A DNA stretch of 64,000 nucleotides from Margaritispora aquatica (Eukaryota > Ascomycota > Leotiomycetes > Helotiales > Discinellaceae): NCBI GenBank assembly GCA_007644065.1, contig VJWN01000004.1:1612001-1676000 (forward strand), written 5' to 3'. Under the pieces are notes generated by a model. That model had not been told where the DNA came from. It made no database searches and saw only the letters and a list, made by a program, of their open reading frames with translations. Made by a program: the position numbers and the translations under genes. Positions 34,151-46,182 of this stretch are shown here, piece after piece. Within the stretch, counting starts at the first letter, position 1. Each line of letters begins with the position of its first letter.

Positions 34151-34358
34151 TTTGAAATTGTGCTTCAATTGCTGGATTGTCGCGATCTCCAGACAGCAAA
34201 AGCGATGTTCCTCTTGCACTTTGGAACTTTTTCGCACCCCTGTAATATTAGCCTCTTTCAGCCCCGCACTAAGAGATCTTATCGCCGAAGTACACAAATT
34301 TATTCTCAGCCTCGTCCCATCCACAATTTCATCCCACCACGATCTCGTCAACGTCACA
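34151..34358. promoter_or_regulatory. Shared divergent promoter of MAK5 and TRM7
   Basis: Only 208 bp separate the two start codons, so both genes must share this stretch as promoter and leaders. No clear TATA box is seen; short pyrimidine stretches flank both starts. Confidence 0.6.
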
Positions 34359-35722
34359 ATGGGTAAATCCTCCAAAGACAAAAGAGACGCCTATTATCGA
34401 TTGGCAAAGGAGCAAGGATGGCGTGCAAGAAGTGCATTTAAATTGCTTCAATTGGATGAGGGTATGTTTATCCGTCTAGGAAGTCTATGACTAGAAGTTT
34501 ACCCCTCCACGTTCCATAATACATAACTAATCTCTTCTTAGAATTCGACCTCTTCTCCAATGTCACCCGGGTAGTAGATCTTTGCGCCGCCCCAGGATCT
34601 TGGTCCCAAGTCCTCTCGCGCGTGCTCATCAAAGGCGAGAAATTCGGTCGCGCAGCATGGGAAGACAAACAAGAACGTCTCCGGCAACAATTGCTCAAGA
34701 CGAATGGAACCGAACCAAGCACTGCTGAGATCGAAGCAGCGATACAGCTTGAGGAAGAAACGATCGGAATATCTGCAGAGAATGACGGGGAAGCAGAGCT
34801 AAAGCCAAGAAAAGATGTCAAAATCGTAGCCATCGACTTACAACCCATGAGCCCCCTCCAAGGAATTATAACCTTACGCGCAGACATCACGCACCCAGCT
34901 ACCGTTCCTCTCCTCCTACGCGCACTAGATCCTTCATACACACCATCCTCAGATCCCAAGGCCCAACACGCTTCACAGCCCGTGGATCTGGTCATCTCGG
35001 ATGGCGCACCAGACGTCACGGGCCTGCACGATCTCGACATCTACGTACAATCGCAACTCCTGTTCGCGGCACTCAATCTCGCCCTATGTGTGCTTCGCCC
35101 TGGTGGAAATTTTGTCGCTAAGATCTTCAGAGGTAGAAATGTGGATTTGCTGTTTGCGCAGCTGAAGATCTTTTTTGAGAGAGTTGTGGTCGCGAAGCCG
35201 AGATCGAGTCGTGCAAGCTCGGTAGAGGCATTTATCGTCTGTTTGAACTTCACGCCACCAGAGGGATTTCAGGCTTCGCTCTCGGAGCCAATGGGAGTCG
35301 GGTCGAGACTTGAGGATATGGCAGCAGCGCGAGCTCTACTCACCCCAATCGTTGCACCAACTACCATCCAAGATCCTCAATCGGGAACATGGTCTTCGTC
35401 ACCTTCCATTCCACAACTTACCAACCCAGACGGCGTGGTAGAGCTCACTCTTTCCCCTTCTCCCACCTCTACTCCTGCGTCTGAAATGACAAGCGAAAAG
35501 CCCTCCAGCACGCGCTGGATCGCCCCCTTTCTCGCATGTGGCGACCTCTCCGCCTTCGACGCAGACGCAAGCTACCACCTCCCCGCTAACCGCGTGAGTC
35601 TTGATCCAGTGCAACCGCCCACCGCACCGCCGTACAAGCGAGCGCTCGAGATGCGAAAACTAGCTGGCGGTGCCTATGGCAAGACTGGTGGGGGCGGAGG
35701 GGCGAGCGTGAGCGTGAAGTGA
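34359..35722 (+). CDS. TRM7: tRNA (cytidine32/guanosine34-2'-O)-methyltransferase TRM7
   Basis: Two exons, 34359-34461 and 34542-35722, give 427 residues. This is an FtsJ/RrmJ-family AdoMet enzyme. It has [14 protein letters not shown] at the N-terminus with the catalytic Lys region R-S-A-F-K-L. The AdoMet motif is [11 protein letters not shown]. The acidic [14 protein letters not shown] and the later K-I-F-R-G complete the K-D-K-E set together with E-A-F-I-V-C. Trm7 methylates the anticodon loop of tRNA-Phe, Trp and Leu with partner subunits Trm732 and Trm734. It is longer than the yeast protein because of an insert (about 75-120) and a Ser/Pro/Thr-rich C-terminal extension. The 80-nt intron interrupts the Glu codon of L-D-E-E-F. 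Confidence 0.95.
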
Positions 35723-37333
35723 AATGAAGCGATGGATTGTGCACATACCGTTGCATGTGTGAGAGCAGAGCCAAATATAGGTAGAGTAGAAGAGCCTCTG
35801 GCTTGCTTTCAGTGGTATGGCGGGTGGGTTTCAAAATCCATCGTGGCAAAAGGAGAAAAACGGAAAGAATTATATCTGCATAGCGTAAGGCGTTCTTGAT
35901 ATACCTTAGATTTTGAAAGAAATAGAATCTCGATAGAAGTTCGAACATGCCCAACGTTTGAAAGATAAAAGTTGGGATTCATTCACTTTGACTTTCACTC
36001 CCATTTTCATTTTCACTTTTGGTAAAATTAAGCGAGACACTACACTACCATAAAATAGGTATGTTTGCTCACTCACCTCACTCATCTTACTCACTTCACT
36101 TACCTTACAATCTACCTACCTACCTACCCACCCACCCAATCGAGCTCCAATATTCCTCTCTCCCTCTCCCTCTCCCTCACCCTCTCCCCCCTTCTCTTCT
36201 TCTCTTCCCTTCCTTTCTACTTCCCCCTCCCTCTCCCTACTTTTATCCTTTGTCATTAGGTTTGTATTGAATCCAACACGAAAACTAAGACCGAAACCCA
36301 AAACCACGACTTCCACCACCGCGACCACGGTCACGACTACAATCACGCTCACGACCACGACTACGACCACTTTGGCTAGCTGGCTAGCTACTTAGGGAAG
36401 GTAGGTAGCTGGTTAGGTAATGTAAAGATGTTTACTCAGTTTAAAAGATGTTTACTTTGGTTGTTCACTAAAAACATTTACTTACTCACTTATGTATACG
36501 CTCAATATCACGCCTTATACCACTATGTTTGATTCCTCACGTTCTATTCCATTCTATCGCAATCCAATTCAATCCAATCCAATCTACTCTATCCCACTAC
36601 AATCTCAATCTCAATCTCATTCATCACTTCTCTCGAACCACACGAGCCACACACGAACCAAACAAACCCTGACCAAATATTTCTCAATCTTCAATCCTTA
36701 CTCCTTAATCTTTAATCTTCAATATATATATATATATATAATTTCTTTTTATTCCAAACACTATATCCAAAGCTACCTATCCTAATGCATATCTCCTCCT
36801 CTTTTCTGTTCACTTTCTCTCCTCTCCTCGCTCGCAATCATCTCAAAGGTATATACAACCCACCCGCACTCACCGACCGACCCTTCGGCCTTCGACTAGA
36901 ACGGAAAAGAGAAAAAAATGGAAAAATAGTTGGCCACAACGATGTCGACTGGCTTGCTGGTGGTGGTGAGTACCAGCCCAGACCATATTCGAATTCCTCC
37001 ACACATCAACTTAAATCAAGCCACCCAAGACCACCCTGAACAAATCGAACTCTAGAAGCCAAGCTCCAAGATCAAGACGAATGACAAAAGAACTCCACCA
37101 ACTCCAACTCCTTTCCCTATGTGCATGTATACCGTTGTATTCCAATGTCGAATCTTGCCGCGCCGCGCTACGCTACGCTACGATTGCTCACGATCAATTC
37201 ACCAGCAGACCTGGATTGATCTGTTCTGGTCTGGTTGGGTTGCACCTATGCTTAAATCACAACTCGACTGATTCGAATTTTTTCAACCTCACTTCATGCT
37301 GTCACCTGATTCCTCGTTCAAGGTTTTCTGGTA
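35723..37333. other. Low-complexity intergenic between convergent genes
   Basis: A 1.6 kb stretch with CTAC and CCCA repeats (about 36112-36140), a long pyrimidine tract (36150-36240), ACGACC-rich DNA (36300-36375) and an (AT)n tract (36722-36741). Open frames here only reflect the simple sequence. No gene is supported. Confidence 0.55.
36150..36240 (+). repeat. Long polypyrimidine tract (CTCCCT-rich)
   Basis: About 90 bases nearly all C and T, built from CTCCCT and TTCTC words; a candidate for unusual DNA structure. Confidence 0.85.
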
Positions 37334-38426
37334 TCACTTGGTGATGAAACCGAGGTAATCAGCCACGATCAAGGTCACCATGCTATTCACTCCATGTTAG
37401 CATTATTTTCCCCGGAAAAACAGAGAGGTGGAAAAAAAAGAGGAAAACTCACGCATGCGGCGCAATTCGCACATAGTACGTGCTGAACCCGCGGTAAAAT
37501 CTCAAGACTCCCTCGTCCTTCGCCACCTTCTTAAAGCAATCCACCATGCCCTTATATGGCAAGGTTCCATCCTTGCCACGGCTCTGCTTCTGCAATCGGG
37601 TCTTGACGAAATCAAATGGCAAGCTGAAGAAACTGGCAAAGAAGCCCGCTGCCGCGCTAGCCGTCAAGGTTTGCGCGCGGGGACTCAAACTCGTGTCCTT
37701 GAGCTGCTGCTTTGCTTCGGAGAAGAACGCCAACTGTCCGAAATTCAGTGCCATGGCGCGGACAACTGTGGGAGCGGCGCCGGCCCAGAGGGCGGTCACG
37801 CCTTCGGACTTGGCAATTCCGGAAAGAGCGCTGAACACGGATTTGTAGTTCTTGCGCTCCGCGGCGGGTTTGAGTCCGTCGGATTGCATGCGGATGAGCG
37901 CGAGATCGGCGGGATTGCCGATCATAGCCGCCAAGCCACCAGCCGAGAGACCGGCCGCCGCACGCTCCTTGAAGCCGATTTGCGTACCGTTATCTTTCGC
38001 TCGAACGGTGAGTGATTTCATAAAAGTGTCGAAGAAACCAATGCGTGCGGTAGTGTAGACTGCTTGACGGAGAAGACCGGCCGAGAGACCAGTGTACAAA
38101 TCCATGACTTTGCCTGCAGCTATGATTTCTCGGGTTACGGAGAGCGGGGAGGGCTTGGGACCCGTCCGGACACCCTCGCCTGCGAGTTGGAGACGGACTT
38201 TTACCATATCGATGGGTTGGATCACGGCTGTTGCGAACATACCCGCCAGACCACCATTGATGAAAGGTAAGGCACCACGCATGAGAGGAGTGTGAAGGAA
38301 GTCATTCTTGGCTGCGATAGGGTCTGCCTTTGCTGTATCAGCTAATCGCTTGGTGGTTTCCATGGCTTCGTTAGATTTATTGCGTGCTGTTTCGGCTGCT
38401 TGCTTGATTGTACTGGCAGTTGACAT
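37334..38426 (-). CDS. Mitochondrial 2-oxoglutarate/malate carrier (SLC25 family)
   Basis: Two exons, 38426-37453 and 37382-37334, give 340 residues. The protein has the three-fold mitochondrial carrier repeat with P-x-D/E-x-x-K/R signatures (Q-P-I-D-M-V-K-V-R-L-Q, N-P-A-D-L-A-L-I-R-M-Q, L-P-F-D-F-V-K-T-R-L-Q) and closest overall likeness to the oxoglutarate/malate carrier. It exchanges 2-oxoglutarate for malate across the inner membrane. The last 16 residues come from a short second exon (M-V-T-L-I-V-A-D-Y-L-G-F-I-T-K), joined across a 70-nt intron with a GCTAAC branch site; without it the final helix would be cut. The polar 50-residue N-terminal extension is longer than in animals. The frame is open to 38495, but the Met at 38426 is the likely start. 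Confidence 0.93.
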
Positions 38427-39321
38427 GGTGGGAGAGGAGGGAGGGGGGGAGTGGTATATTATATGCCAGTCGAGAATTTTGGCGGTCCTAGCCAAGGGGA
38501 AATTTGGTTAGCAAACTGCGGACGAGCAGGGTTCCTAAATTGTCTGAGGAGGAAGGGAAAAGGATCCGGCGAAAAGAAAACGCGGAGGACGTGGAGACTT
38601 GATGGAAAGTGAGTATATGAAATGCTAGCTGTAAGAGGTTGTGTTGGGGTCGAGGTTGACGCAGCTGTACAGCCTTGGTGGGCTGAAGCTGATGTCCCAT
38701 TGGTTTGATGCATCTCCGCAGGACCTAGCCTCGAGACATTGGGGACGACAGGCTCGACAACACCAAGACGGTAAGACCCAATCCCCAAGACACAAAAGAC
38801 AGCACACATGTGATGGAGATATTTTGGTGGCTGTCTCCGAGGGTTGACGGAGAAATGGTAGGAGGGCACGGGAAAGAGAGCGTAATCGGAATAGAACGGG
38901 GAAAGAAAACAAATTATAGAAGGCACCACTCTGGTTGGACCTTGGTAATTGGTAGTGAGAAGCTCGGTAAAGGTTAGGTACGGCGGTAGTTGGAACGGAA
39001 AGATGCGTGTGTACGTATGTGAGTGACACTGTGAATGTGAATGTGACTGTGCAAAGTGTGTGTGCAGTCCAGTGTGCAATGCGAGAGATCAGAGATGAAC
39101 GATCGGAACATGGAAGTTGGAAGTGAGACATTTCAGACACACACAGTGGCGCATACTGTTATCCAATCCCAGATCCCATATCCCATATCCATATTCCATA
39201 TCCATATTTCCCATACCAGATGAATGCTTTGTCATGCCTGAGGCATGAACAGATTGGAAGGATTTGAAGATAAACGAGCGAGAGGAGACAGACAAACAGA
39301 CAAACAGACAGGGGCCTAACA

Positions 39322-39352
39322 AATGAACGAATGAACGAATGAACGAATGAAC
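39322..39352. repeat. Octanucleotide array (AATGAACG)4
   Basis: About four tandem copies of AATGAACG, preceded nearby by two to three copies of AGACAAAC (about 39288-39310). Confidence 0.9.
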
Positions 39353-41832
39353 AAGCAACGGTCGGAGGTTTTGTCGTCGATGTTGAGGGACACTTGAAGC
39401 AGCCAAGGATAAATAAAAATGGCCGAAGCTGAAAGCCGGTACCGCGAATGGGAAATATAAAAGTGGAAAAGTGGGAACTTACGTCTTGGGGTCCTTGGGG
39501 GGGGTTGGAACTTTAGAAACCGCAATATCTGTAGAAAGTACCGAGCTGCGGGAGCTGTTCGCTGCAATGCTGCAAGTTTGCCTGTCCAAGTCCCTTGTTA
39601 TTGTACCGGTCCCCGTTTCGCTTGGAATCGGACAAGGGAGACAAGGGGAGACAAGGTGGACAAAGTGGGTTCTTGGGTGGTGGGGGGAACTTTTGTATCG
39701 AGATCCGGGATGAGCCTAGTTGGAGATAGGTTGGATTGTATACGGAAGTATACCTAGGTAGTTGGACTTATTGGACTTATTGGTGGGGCAGCATAGAAAA
39801 AGTGGATTGGTGGAGTGGAGACTGGAGAGCGTGGGATGGGACGACCAACGACCGATGATGCGATATCTTCGAAAATATTAGAAGAGACGACGACGACAAC
39901 AACAACAATAACAACGAGGTAACTTGGGTTGGAGGTGGTGCGAAACAATAGATATATAAAGCTCATTCAGCCTAGGTTGCAGATCCCACCTCATTGTTGC
40001 ATGTCATGTACCTAATCCCGAGTTCCCGATGTCCGGCGAGGGCGAGGAAGTGCTGGTGAGGAGGAGTGAGAGCTGAAGACTGCTTTGGACTGGTTACTCG
40101 AATGCGGGGTCAAGATGAGTTGGAACACTAGGACAAGAAAAGACAAAAACCAGGCACGAGACAAGTCCTTTAGTGTGAGCGTTCCTTGGATTGGTTGGTC
40201 CGCTTGCCCAGAAATAGATAGTAAGAAGGTAACAATCAAGTGAATAACAGGTCGAAAGGAGAAGAGCCGTTGCCAATATCAGTTCGTAGTATAAGAAGCG
40301 TGGCTGCGTGTGTGCTTTGGTATACTTGGTGATGGCACGTAAGGTAGAAAGAAGTATGGAGGTATTACTAAACACGATGTCTTGTGAGTTCAGACTGGAT
40401 CCAAGATAGGATCAGGTAGGTAAACAGAGACTCGGCTGTTAGAATCGTATGCTCTTGCCATCCATATAATTTTATATATAATGAAATAACTATGTATAAA
40501 TTAAGAATAGGTGAGATGCTTAAGTCAGTAAGGTAGGTAAGGTTAGTAACCTTAGGTAGATGTTAATAGAGGAATATAAATAATGTAAAGATAGCACAAC
40601 TGATGTACTATGCCCCATCCTCATTCTATACCTACCGAGGGTATCTACTTTCGTTTGTTTGAATTCTCAAAGTGCCTCGCTCCTCCATGTGCCATGTGTC
40701 AATGAAGTGGAGGGAGTGTGTACGTACGTACGGTAGGTTGGTGACTTAGTGTCCCAATTGTGGTATTGTGTTCGCAACAGTCCGAAGCTAGAATGTCTGT
40801 GTAGAATCTGACGATTGACTAGAACAGGAGTAGGTCGTCGATATAGCAATCTTAAGGTATTCTTAATTTCTCAAGCTTACCTTTCTTCTTCTTCTTAGGA
40901 TATCTATGTGAAGTAGTTGGCTGTCATAAAGTAGTTGGTACCTGTAGGTACTAGCGAAACGAGGTCGAAATGCGGATGCGGGGTCAGCTGCAAGCTTTAC
41001 GCAGTAGACCATATTGGGTATAGTGTCCCATGATCCGTTGACGATAAGGTAATATGATAAGAAATCGGCCGTCCAAGTTCCAATGTTCAATGTCCAATGT
41101 CCAACTTCAACTCATTTCCATTTTCATACGGTATACTACATGTACCTCCCTCCATATGTCCACGATCACGATCACGATCATTCATCTCTCAACCATCAAC
41201 GGTTTTTATGCACCTTCCTTTCAACAAACTCAACAGATACAACAGGACGGGACATTGGTACAAATAGCTACCTCTGCATGACATACTTTATACATCTGAC
41301 AATACTTGCATTATTCCCGACATTTTCGATTTTATACCATTCTATACCTTAGATATCTCCGGAATACTACATCACATGTATTTTCCCAACCCCATCCCAG
41401 CTGCACGTGCATAAGCATCTTGTCCCATTCAGTCCCAGGTTTTCGTTCCAGCTCCAGGGGTAGCTCTCTCTCCCTCCTCCTCTAACCGGACATCGGGGGA
41501 GTCTCTCTCCATTTAGTTGCTGTACCTAGCTAGCTTCCACTCAGAAACGTCGTATCGTCCGTACTCAACCCTCAACAATTCACAGCTGTCAGCTCTCAGC
41601 TCTCTCGGCTAGCTCTCAGACAATCAATCAAACAAATGACCCCCGTGCTCTTTCCTCTTCCTCTTCATTTCGCATTCCGAAATCTCTTCGCCTCTTTCCT
41701 CTTTCTCTTTTCCAAAAGGCTGACAATATACAAACCTGAGACCGGCAAATTCCATTTCCACCAAGCAGATTTCGAGAATTTCCGACTGCCTTTTTCTTCC
41801 CGCTCTTCTCCCTCGTCTACCCGCTCATACCC

Positions 41833-41846
41833 GTGACCAGGGTCAC
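41833..41846. promoter_or_regulatory. Inverted repeat GTGACC-AG-GGTCAC overlapping an E-box
   Basis: A perfect 6-bp inverted repeat with a 2-bp spacer, whose right arm runs into CACGTG (41844-41849). It could be a dimer-binding site, but no gene close by explains it. Confidence 0.25.
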
Positions 41847-42425
41847 GTGGATTGTCTCTCTGCTTCAGCCCATCCGCCCATCAACCGAGATGGGAAAGAA
41901 GATCAAACGAGCGGAAAGTGGAGGGTAAGGGTAAGGTCACTCACTACTCACTCTTCCTTGGGGATATTTGAGAGACTTCGCCAAAAGTCAACTTCCAGCT
42001 TCCTCTTGTTTTACTTGATGAAGCCAGACCCCACTCAGCCACTCAAGCTTGCACTTTTGTTGGTTCTTGATGTATCACTTCATTTGGAGAAGAAGAAGAA
42101 TTCAAGTGATCGTCTGACCCGAACGGTAAAGGTATTTCCGTCCCGACCCTCAGGCTCCATTGACTTTAGGAGTTACACATATTCGGCTGGATGTGATGGA
42201 CACCATCCAGATCAAGACCACAATCTGCCAACATATTACATCCCCATTCGAGTTCTTTGCATCACATCACCATGACGGATTGAACATGTTTCCCCCCTCG
42301 CTTAGAATGTACTCGTATCCTTCTGAAGGAGAAGTATCATCATCACCAACTATGACAACACAAATCTGGAGTGTCGAGTGACCTGCCAACATGAAAGTGA
42401 TGACTGTGAGACAAGCGATCACATA

Positions 42426-42459
<34 letters not shown>

Positions 42460-42460
42460 C
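42426..42460 (+). repeat. (CT)n microsatellite
   Basis: About 17 CT dinucleotides with one interruption. Confidence 0.9.
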
Positions 42461-43524
42461 ACTCTCACTCACGCCTCCCTTTCCAACTCTACTTCTGCAC
42501 TCTGTTCTGTTTCAGTACTCGAAGTATATGAAGACTTGTTGGAGATGTTCTTTTTGAAGAGTTTCTTGCGAAGGAAACGACCACTTGCCCGTCAACACCG
42601 AGTTCCTCAATCGAGCTCTTTGCTTGACAGGTTCCATTTCGATCCTCAAATTATTCATGTTACTCACATGGCACAGGGAGAGAACCACAATTGTCGATCA
42701 CCTTCTAAGAGACGATCGTCATAGAGGACTTGACCGCTGTTGTGTGTGCCAATTCTCTGCTACATCCCAAATCACGGTCAGATCATTGGAGCTGTCCAGA
42801 TGTTGGAATTCCAACGCAACACACGGCATAAGACTTGAATTTCGAGCAAACAAGTGTTGGATATGCAAAGCATGTTGGTCCTTGACACGTTGCGATTCGC
42901 CTATGTCACACTTTGCCCGTTCTATAATAAGATGAAGCAGTTGAAAGAAAAAAATCCGGAATGTGAAGTCCTCAACCTGATTCATGGGAGCCAAGTTGCA
43001 CAGTGTTGACAACCTAGGGTTACACAGTGCCGACATCTGAAAGAGCCGGGCCGAGTTAAAGGTCTCGGGGGGATCGAACGGGCGGGCTACTGCACGTCAT
43101 GTTTGTTGGCTTTGCCCGTTGGCAGCTTCGCTTTGGTTGGTGGCCAGACGACCACAGATCCTTTGCCTCGTGGAAAACGCGTCTTGACTTTTGAAGTTTG
43201 AAGGCAATACACCACCATCACCCCACGGAATCATCACAGTTGCATGAAATTTTCTCACTATCCTCGAAAGTCGTTGGCTGTTCGGACGGTTCACCAACCC
43301 GCACAATATCATTCTCGACCTCAAATGCTCTATACTAGGAAACCATTTGCTTGTCCATCATGCAAATCATTCCTGATGTGTAAATGTGTGTGTACAATTG
43401 TGTGTGCGAACGCGAAAACATCGACTGTCTTTTGGGTATGTAAGAAGCGGTAATTCTTCACTTTTGTCCACATCACTCATCATCACTCATCAACTCAATC
43501 TTCACATTTCTTACATTTCCCACA

Positions 43525-45255
43525 ATGTCTTTTAGATTTTCATTCACAGATCAATCATGCAATTTGACTTCAGAAAACACTAGTCCAACCTCACCAAGTG
43601 AGACAGCCAGCATTACCTCCACCAAGGAGACCTCGCAGGCTGTTAAAATCGATTCAGATCAGCTTCATGTCCTCCCAAATCTGCCACAAGCAGATGGAGG
43701 AAAGGACGCATGGCTTTTCCTTGCAGGCTGCTTTGTATTTGAAGCTCTCATTTGGGGTAAGACCAGCGGCCAATGCCACTAAGGTACAGGGTTAACATAT
43801 TTAGGGTTTCCATTCTCGTTTGGAGTCTTCCAATCTTATTACACAACTCATCCTCCATTCTCTACTCATCCAAATGGGATTGCAGCTATTGTAAGTAGCC
43901 GTCCTACCCTACATCTGTTTGGATTCAGCACAGTGCTTGAATATCAACCAATCTCCAACTCTTGACCAGAGCCCGCCTTCTTGTCAGCAAAACACTACTA
44001 ATCAAGCACAGGGAACATGCTCGAGTGGCGTCATGTACTTGTGGGCTCCAGTGTCTCTATTCATTCTCGAAGGATGGCCAGCTATTCGTCGGCTCTCTTC
44101 CGTCTTCGGTCTCATCGTCATTGTATCAGCGTTGATTGTATCAAGCTTCGCGACTGAAGTATGGCAGTTGATCATCACACAAGGAGTCTTATGTGCAATT
44201 GGTGGAAGCTTCTTGTATTCGCCGACCATGTTCTATCTTGATGAGTGGTTTATCAAGAAGAAAGGACTGGCATTTGGAGTCATGTGGGCCGGTTCTAGCA
44301 CTGCAAGTTTATCACATATCCAATATATCCCAACTAACGATTATAGTCCGGCCTCATCTTCCCCTTCTTCCTCAACCAACTCCTTACCACATACGGCTAC
44401 GCAACGACCCTCCGTATATGGGCACTCATTCTCATCATTTTCTGCACACCACTAATCTTCTTTGTCAAGCCACGCCTTCCCCTCCTATCCCAACCGACAC
44501 CTCGGCAACCAATTTCCTACGCCTTCATTACCAGTCGCACACACCTCTTCCTACAGGCCTCGAACATCCTCGAGTCCCTTGGCTTCTTCATCCCATTCAT
44601 CTACCTGCCACTATACGCCTCCTCGCTTGGTCTCCCCAGCTACACGGGCATCCTCCTCCTCTCTATCCTAAACGCGTCATCAATCCTTGGCGCCATCGGT
44701 TTAGGCGCTCTGTGTGATCGCCTCCATGTCACGACTGTGATTGTCATCTCAACCATCGGCAGTGCGGTCAGTGTGTTTGTCTTTTGGGGCATGGCAACTG
44801 AGTTGCCTCAACTGGTGCTTTTCGTCGTTGGCTATGGCTGCTCTGCCGGAGGCTTCTCGGCTATGTGGGCCGGGATGATGAGGGCCGTTCAAGAGGATAG
44901 TTGCACTTCTTCTACTGATGAAGAAGGAGAGAAAAGGGGAGAACAACCAAAGATGGGCATCCTAATGGGACTCTTCGCCGCTGGGAGGGGTATAGGTGCT
45001 GTTCTGAGCGGGCCAATTAGCGAGGTCTTGCTGATTCAAGGGCGCGACTGGGTGGGGAAGGGACTGCTGAAGGGGTTTGGAACGGAGTTTGGGATTTTGA
45101 TTGTGTTTACGGGCGCTTCTGCGTTGGCGGGTTTTGTTGGGCTTGGTGCGCGGAGGTTTCGTAGAGGGGGAGGGAGAGGGGCGGGAGAGAAGGAACGCGA
45201 GAAGGGAGTGGTGGGTGATAACGACTCTGGGACTGGCAGCGTGGATGTGGTTTAG
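43525..45255 (+). CDS. MCT-type (monocarboxylate porter-like) MFS transporter
   Basis: Four exons, 43525-43756, 43805-43890, 44012-44302 and 44347-45255, give 505 residues. A polar N-tail leads to D-G-G-K-D-A-W-L-F-L-A-G-C at helix 1 and G-F-P-F-S-F-G-V-F-Q-S-Y-Y, both typical of fungal monocarboxylate-porter homologues. G-T-C-S-S-G-V-M-Y-L starts exon 3, and V-M-W-A-G-S-S-T joins S-G-L-I-F-P-F-F-L across the third intron. That 44-nt intron has a GC donor (GCAAGT) and a TAG acceptor; only this junction keeps the frame and the family sequence. About 12 helices are seen and the C-tail is basic. Such proteins in fungi carry various small organic substrates; yeast homologues are not monocarboxylate carriers for certain. 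Substrate unknown. Confidence 0.88.
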
Positions 45256-45404
45256 GCTGATGAGAGTGTGGTTTAGATCTGAACTTGGGGAGTCAGCGTC
45301 ACTTGGCTGGGCCAAAGTGTTTGATTTGGTTTTTTTTTCTTTTCCTACGATGGAGAGTTGGGGCTTTAGGACTTGGTCGAATTTTTCTCTAGATAGAAGA
45401 CCTT

Positions 45405-45406
45405 TT

Positions 45407-45438
<32 letters not shown>

Positions 45439-45472
45439 TCGTTCTTTCTTTCGTTCTTTCTTTCTTTCTTTC
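45405..45472 (+). repeat. (TTTC)n microsatellite
   Basis: About 16 units, two of them changed to GTTC. Confidence 0.9.
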
Positions 45473-46147
45473 ACATATCCTATCTCACTTCCGTACCCTT
45501 CCTTACAACGCAATACAAAGAATCGTGCATCTCACCTCATCTCACCTCGCATCGACTGCACCTAGCTCTAATAACCGGCTCATCCATGTCCGAAATCGAA
45601 ATTCCTCACAATTGAGTCGGAGACGCACTGTGATCCATCTCTTTGGTGATGCGATCCAATCCAGAGGATGAATGAAGGACGACGGTTGTATCTGTCTGTC
45701 CGAAAAATTGGACAGGTCTGGAATGAGTGCTCATAGATTTGGAGATTGTTTTTGTGCGAGGAGCATGTGGGTGTTGAGTTGGGGTGGGAGGGAGAAAGAA
45801 GGTCCCTAAGGGGTTAGGAGGCTTGGAGTATGTATGGCCAACGGTGTAAGGGGAAAGATGACTATATAGCTACTAGGTAGGCGTGTGGTTTCAAGCTAGG
45901 AGAAAGATGTAAGGTAAGGTGCAGAAGCCACCTAACCAACTAACCACACAAGCACATATAGTTCATGTAATCAAGTCTTTCCCTTCGCAATTTCAGCTCC
46001 TGCCTAAGTCACGTCAGCTGTTGAGTTGTTTTTTTCGAGGCGGCAGCGAGAAAGCCAGGACTACAGTCTTATGTTTGCTCCCGCGAACACAACACAATGC
46101 GGCAGGCACAGTAGTCACAGCATGTTGCGTTGCACATACCTAGAGCT

Positions 46148-46182
46148 GAGAGCTGAGTGCTGAGTGCTGAGTGCTGAGTGCT
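46148..46182. repeat. Heptanucleotide array (GAGTGCT)5
   Basis: Four exact copies of GAGTGCT preceded by one GAGAGCT. Confidence 0.9.

Larger units (their letters stand above)
38427..43524. other. Long stretch without a convincing gene, 5.1 kb
   Basis: Short frames occur on both strands, the longest about 200 codons (minus, 38459-39079) overlapping the carrier leader, and about 140 codons (plus, 41847-42275). None has a motif or a coherent splice model. Simple repeats include AATGAACG octamers, a (CT)n tract and AGCTCTC words near 41590-41620. The last kilobase should hold the MCT-type transporter's promoter. A non-coding RNA or a fast-evolving small gene cannot be excluded. Confidence 0.4.

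Noticed and set aside
34468..35040. Minus-strand frame of 190 codons
   Set aside because: Antisense to TRM7; Ser/Arg-rich without motif.
36116..36370. Val-rich and Glu/Arg-rich frames
   Set aside because: Produced by simple pyrimidine and ACGACC repeats; no gene-like composition.
38427..38495. N-terminal extension of the oxoglutarate carrier
   Set aside because: The frame is open, but the Met at 38426 fits fungal carriers and the extension looks like leader DNA.
43919..44455. Separate small MFS gene starting at 43919
   Set aside because: It is exon 3 of the MCT-type transporter read through its introns; the four-exon model restores the family sequence.
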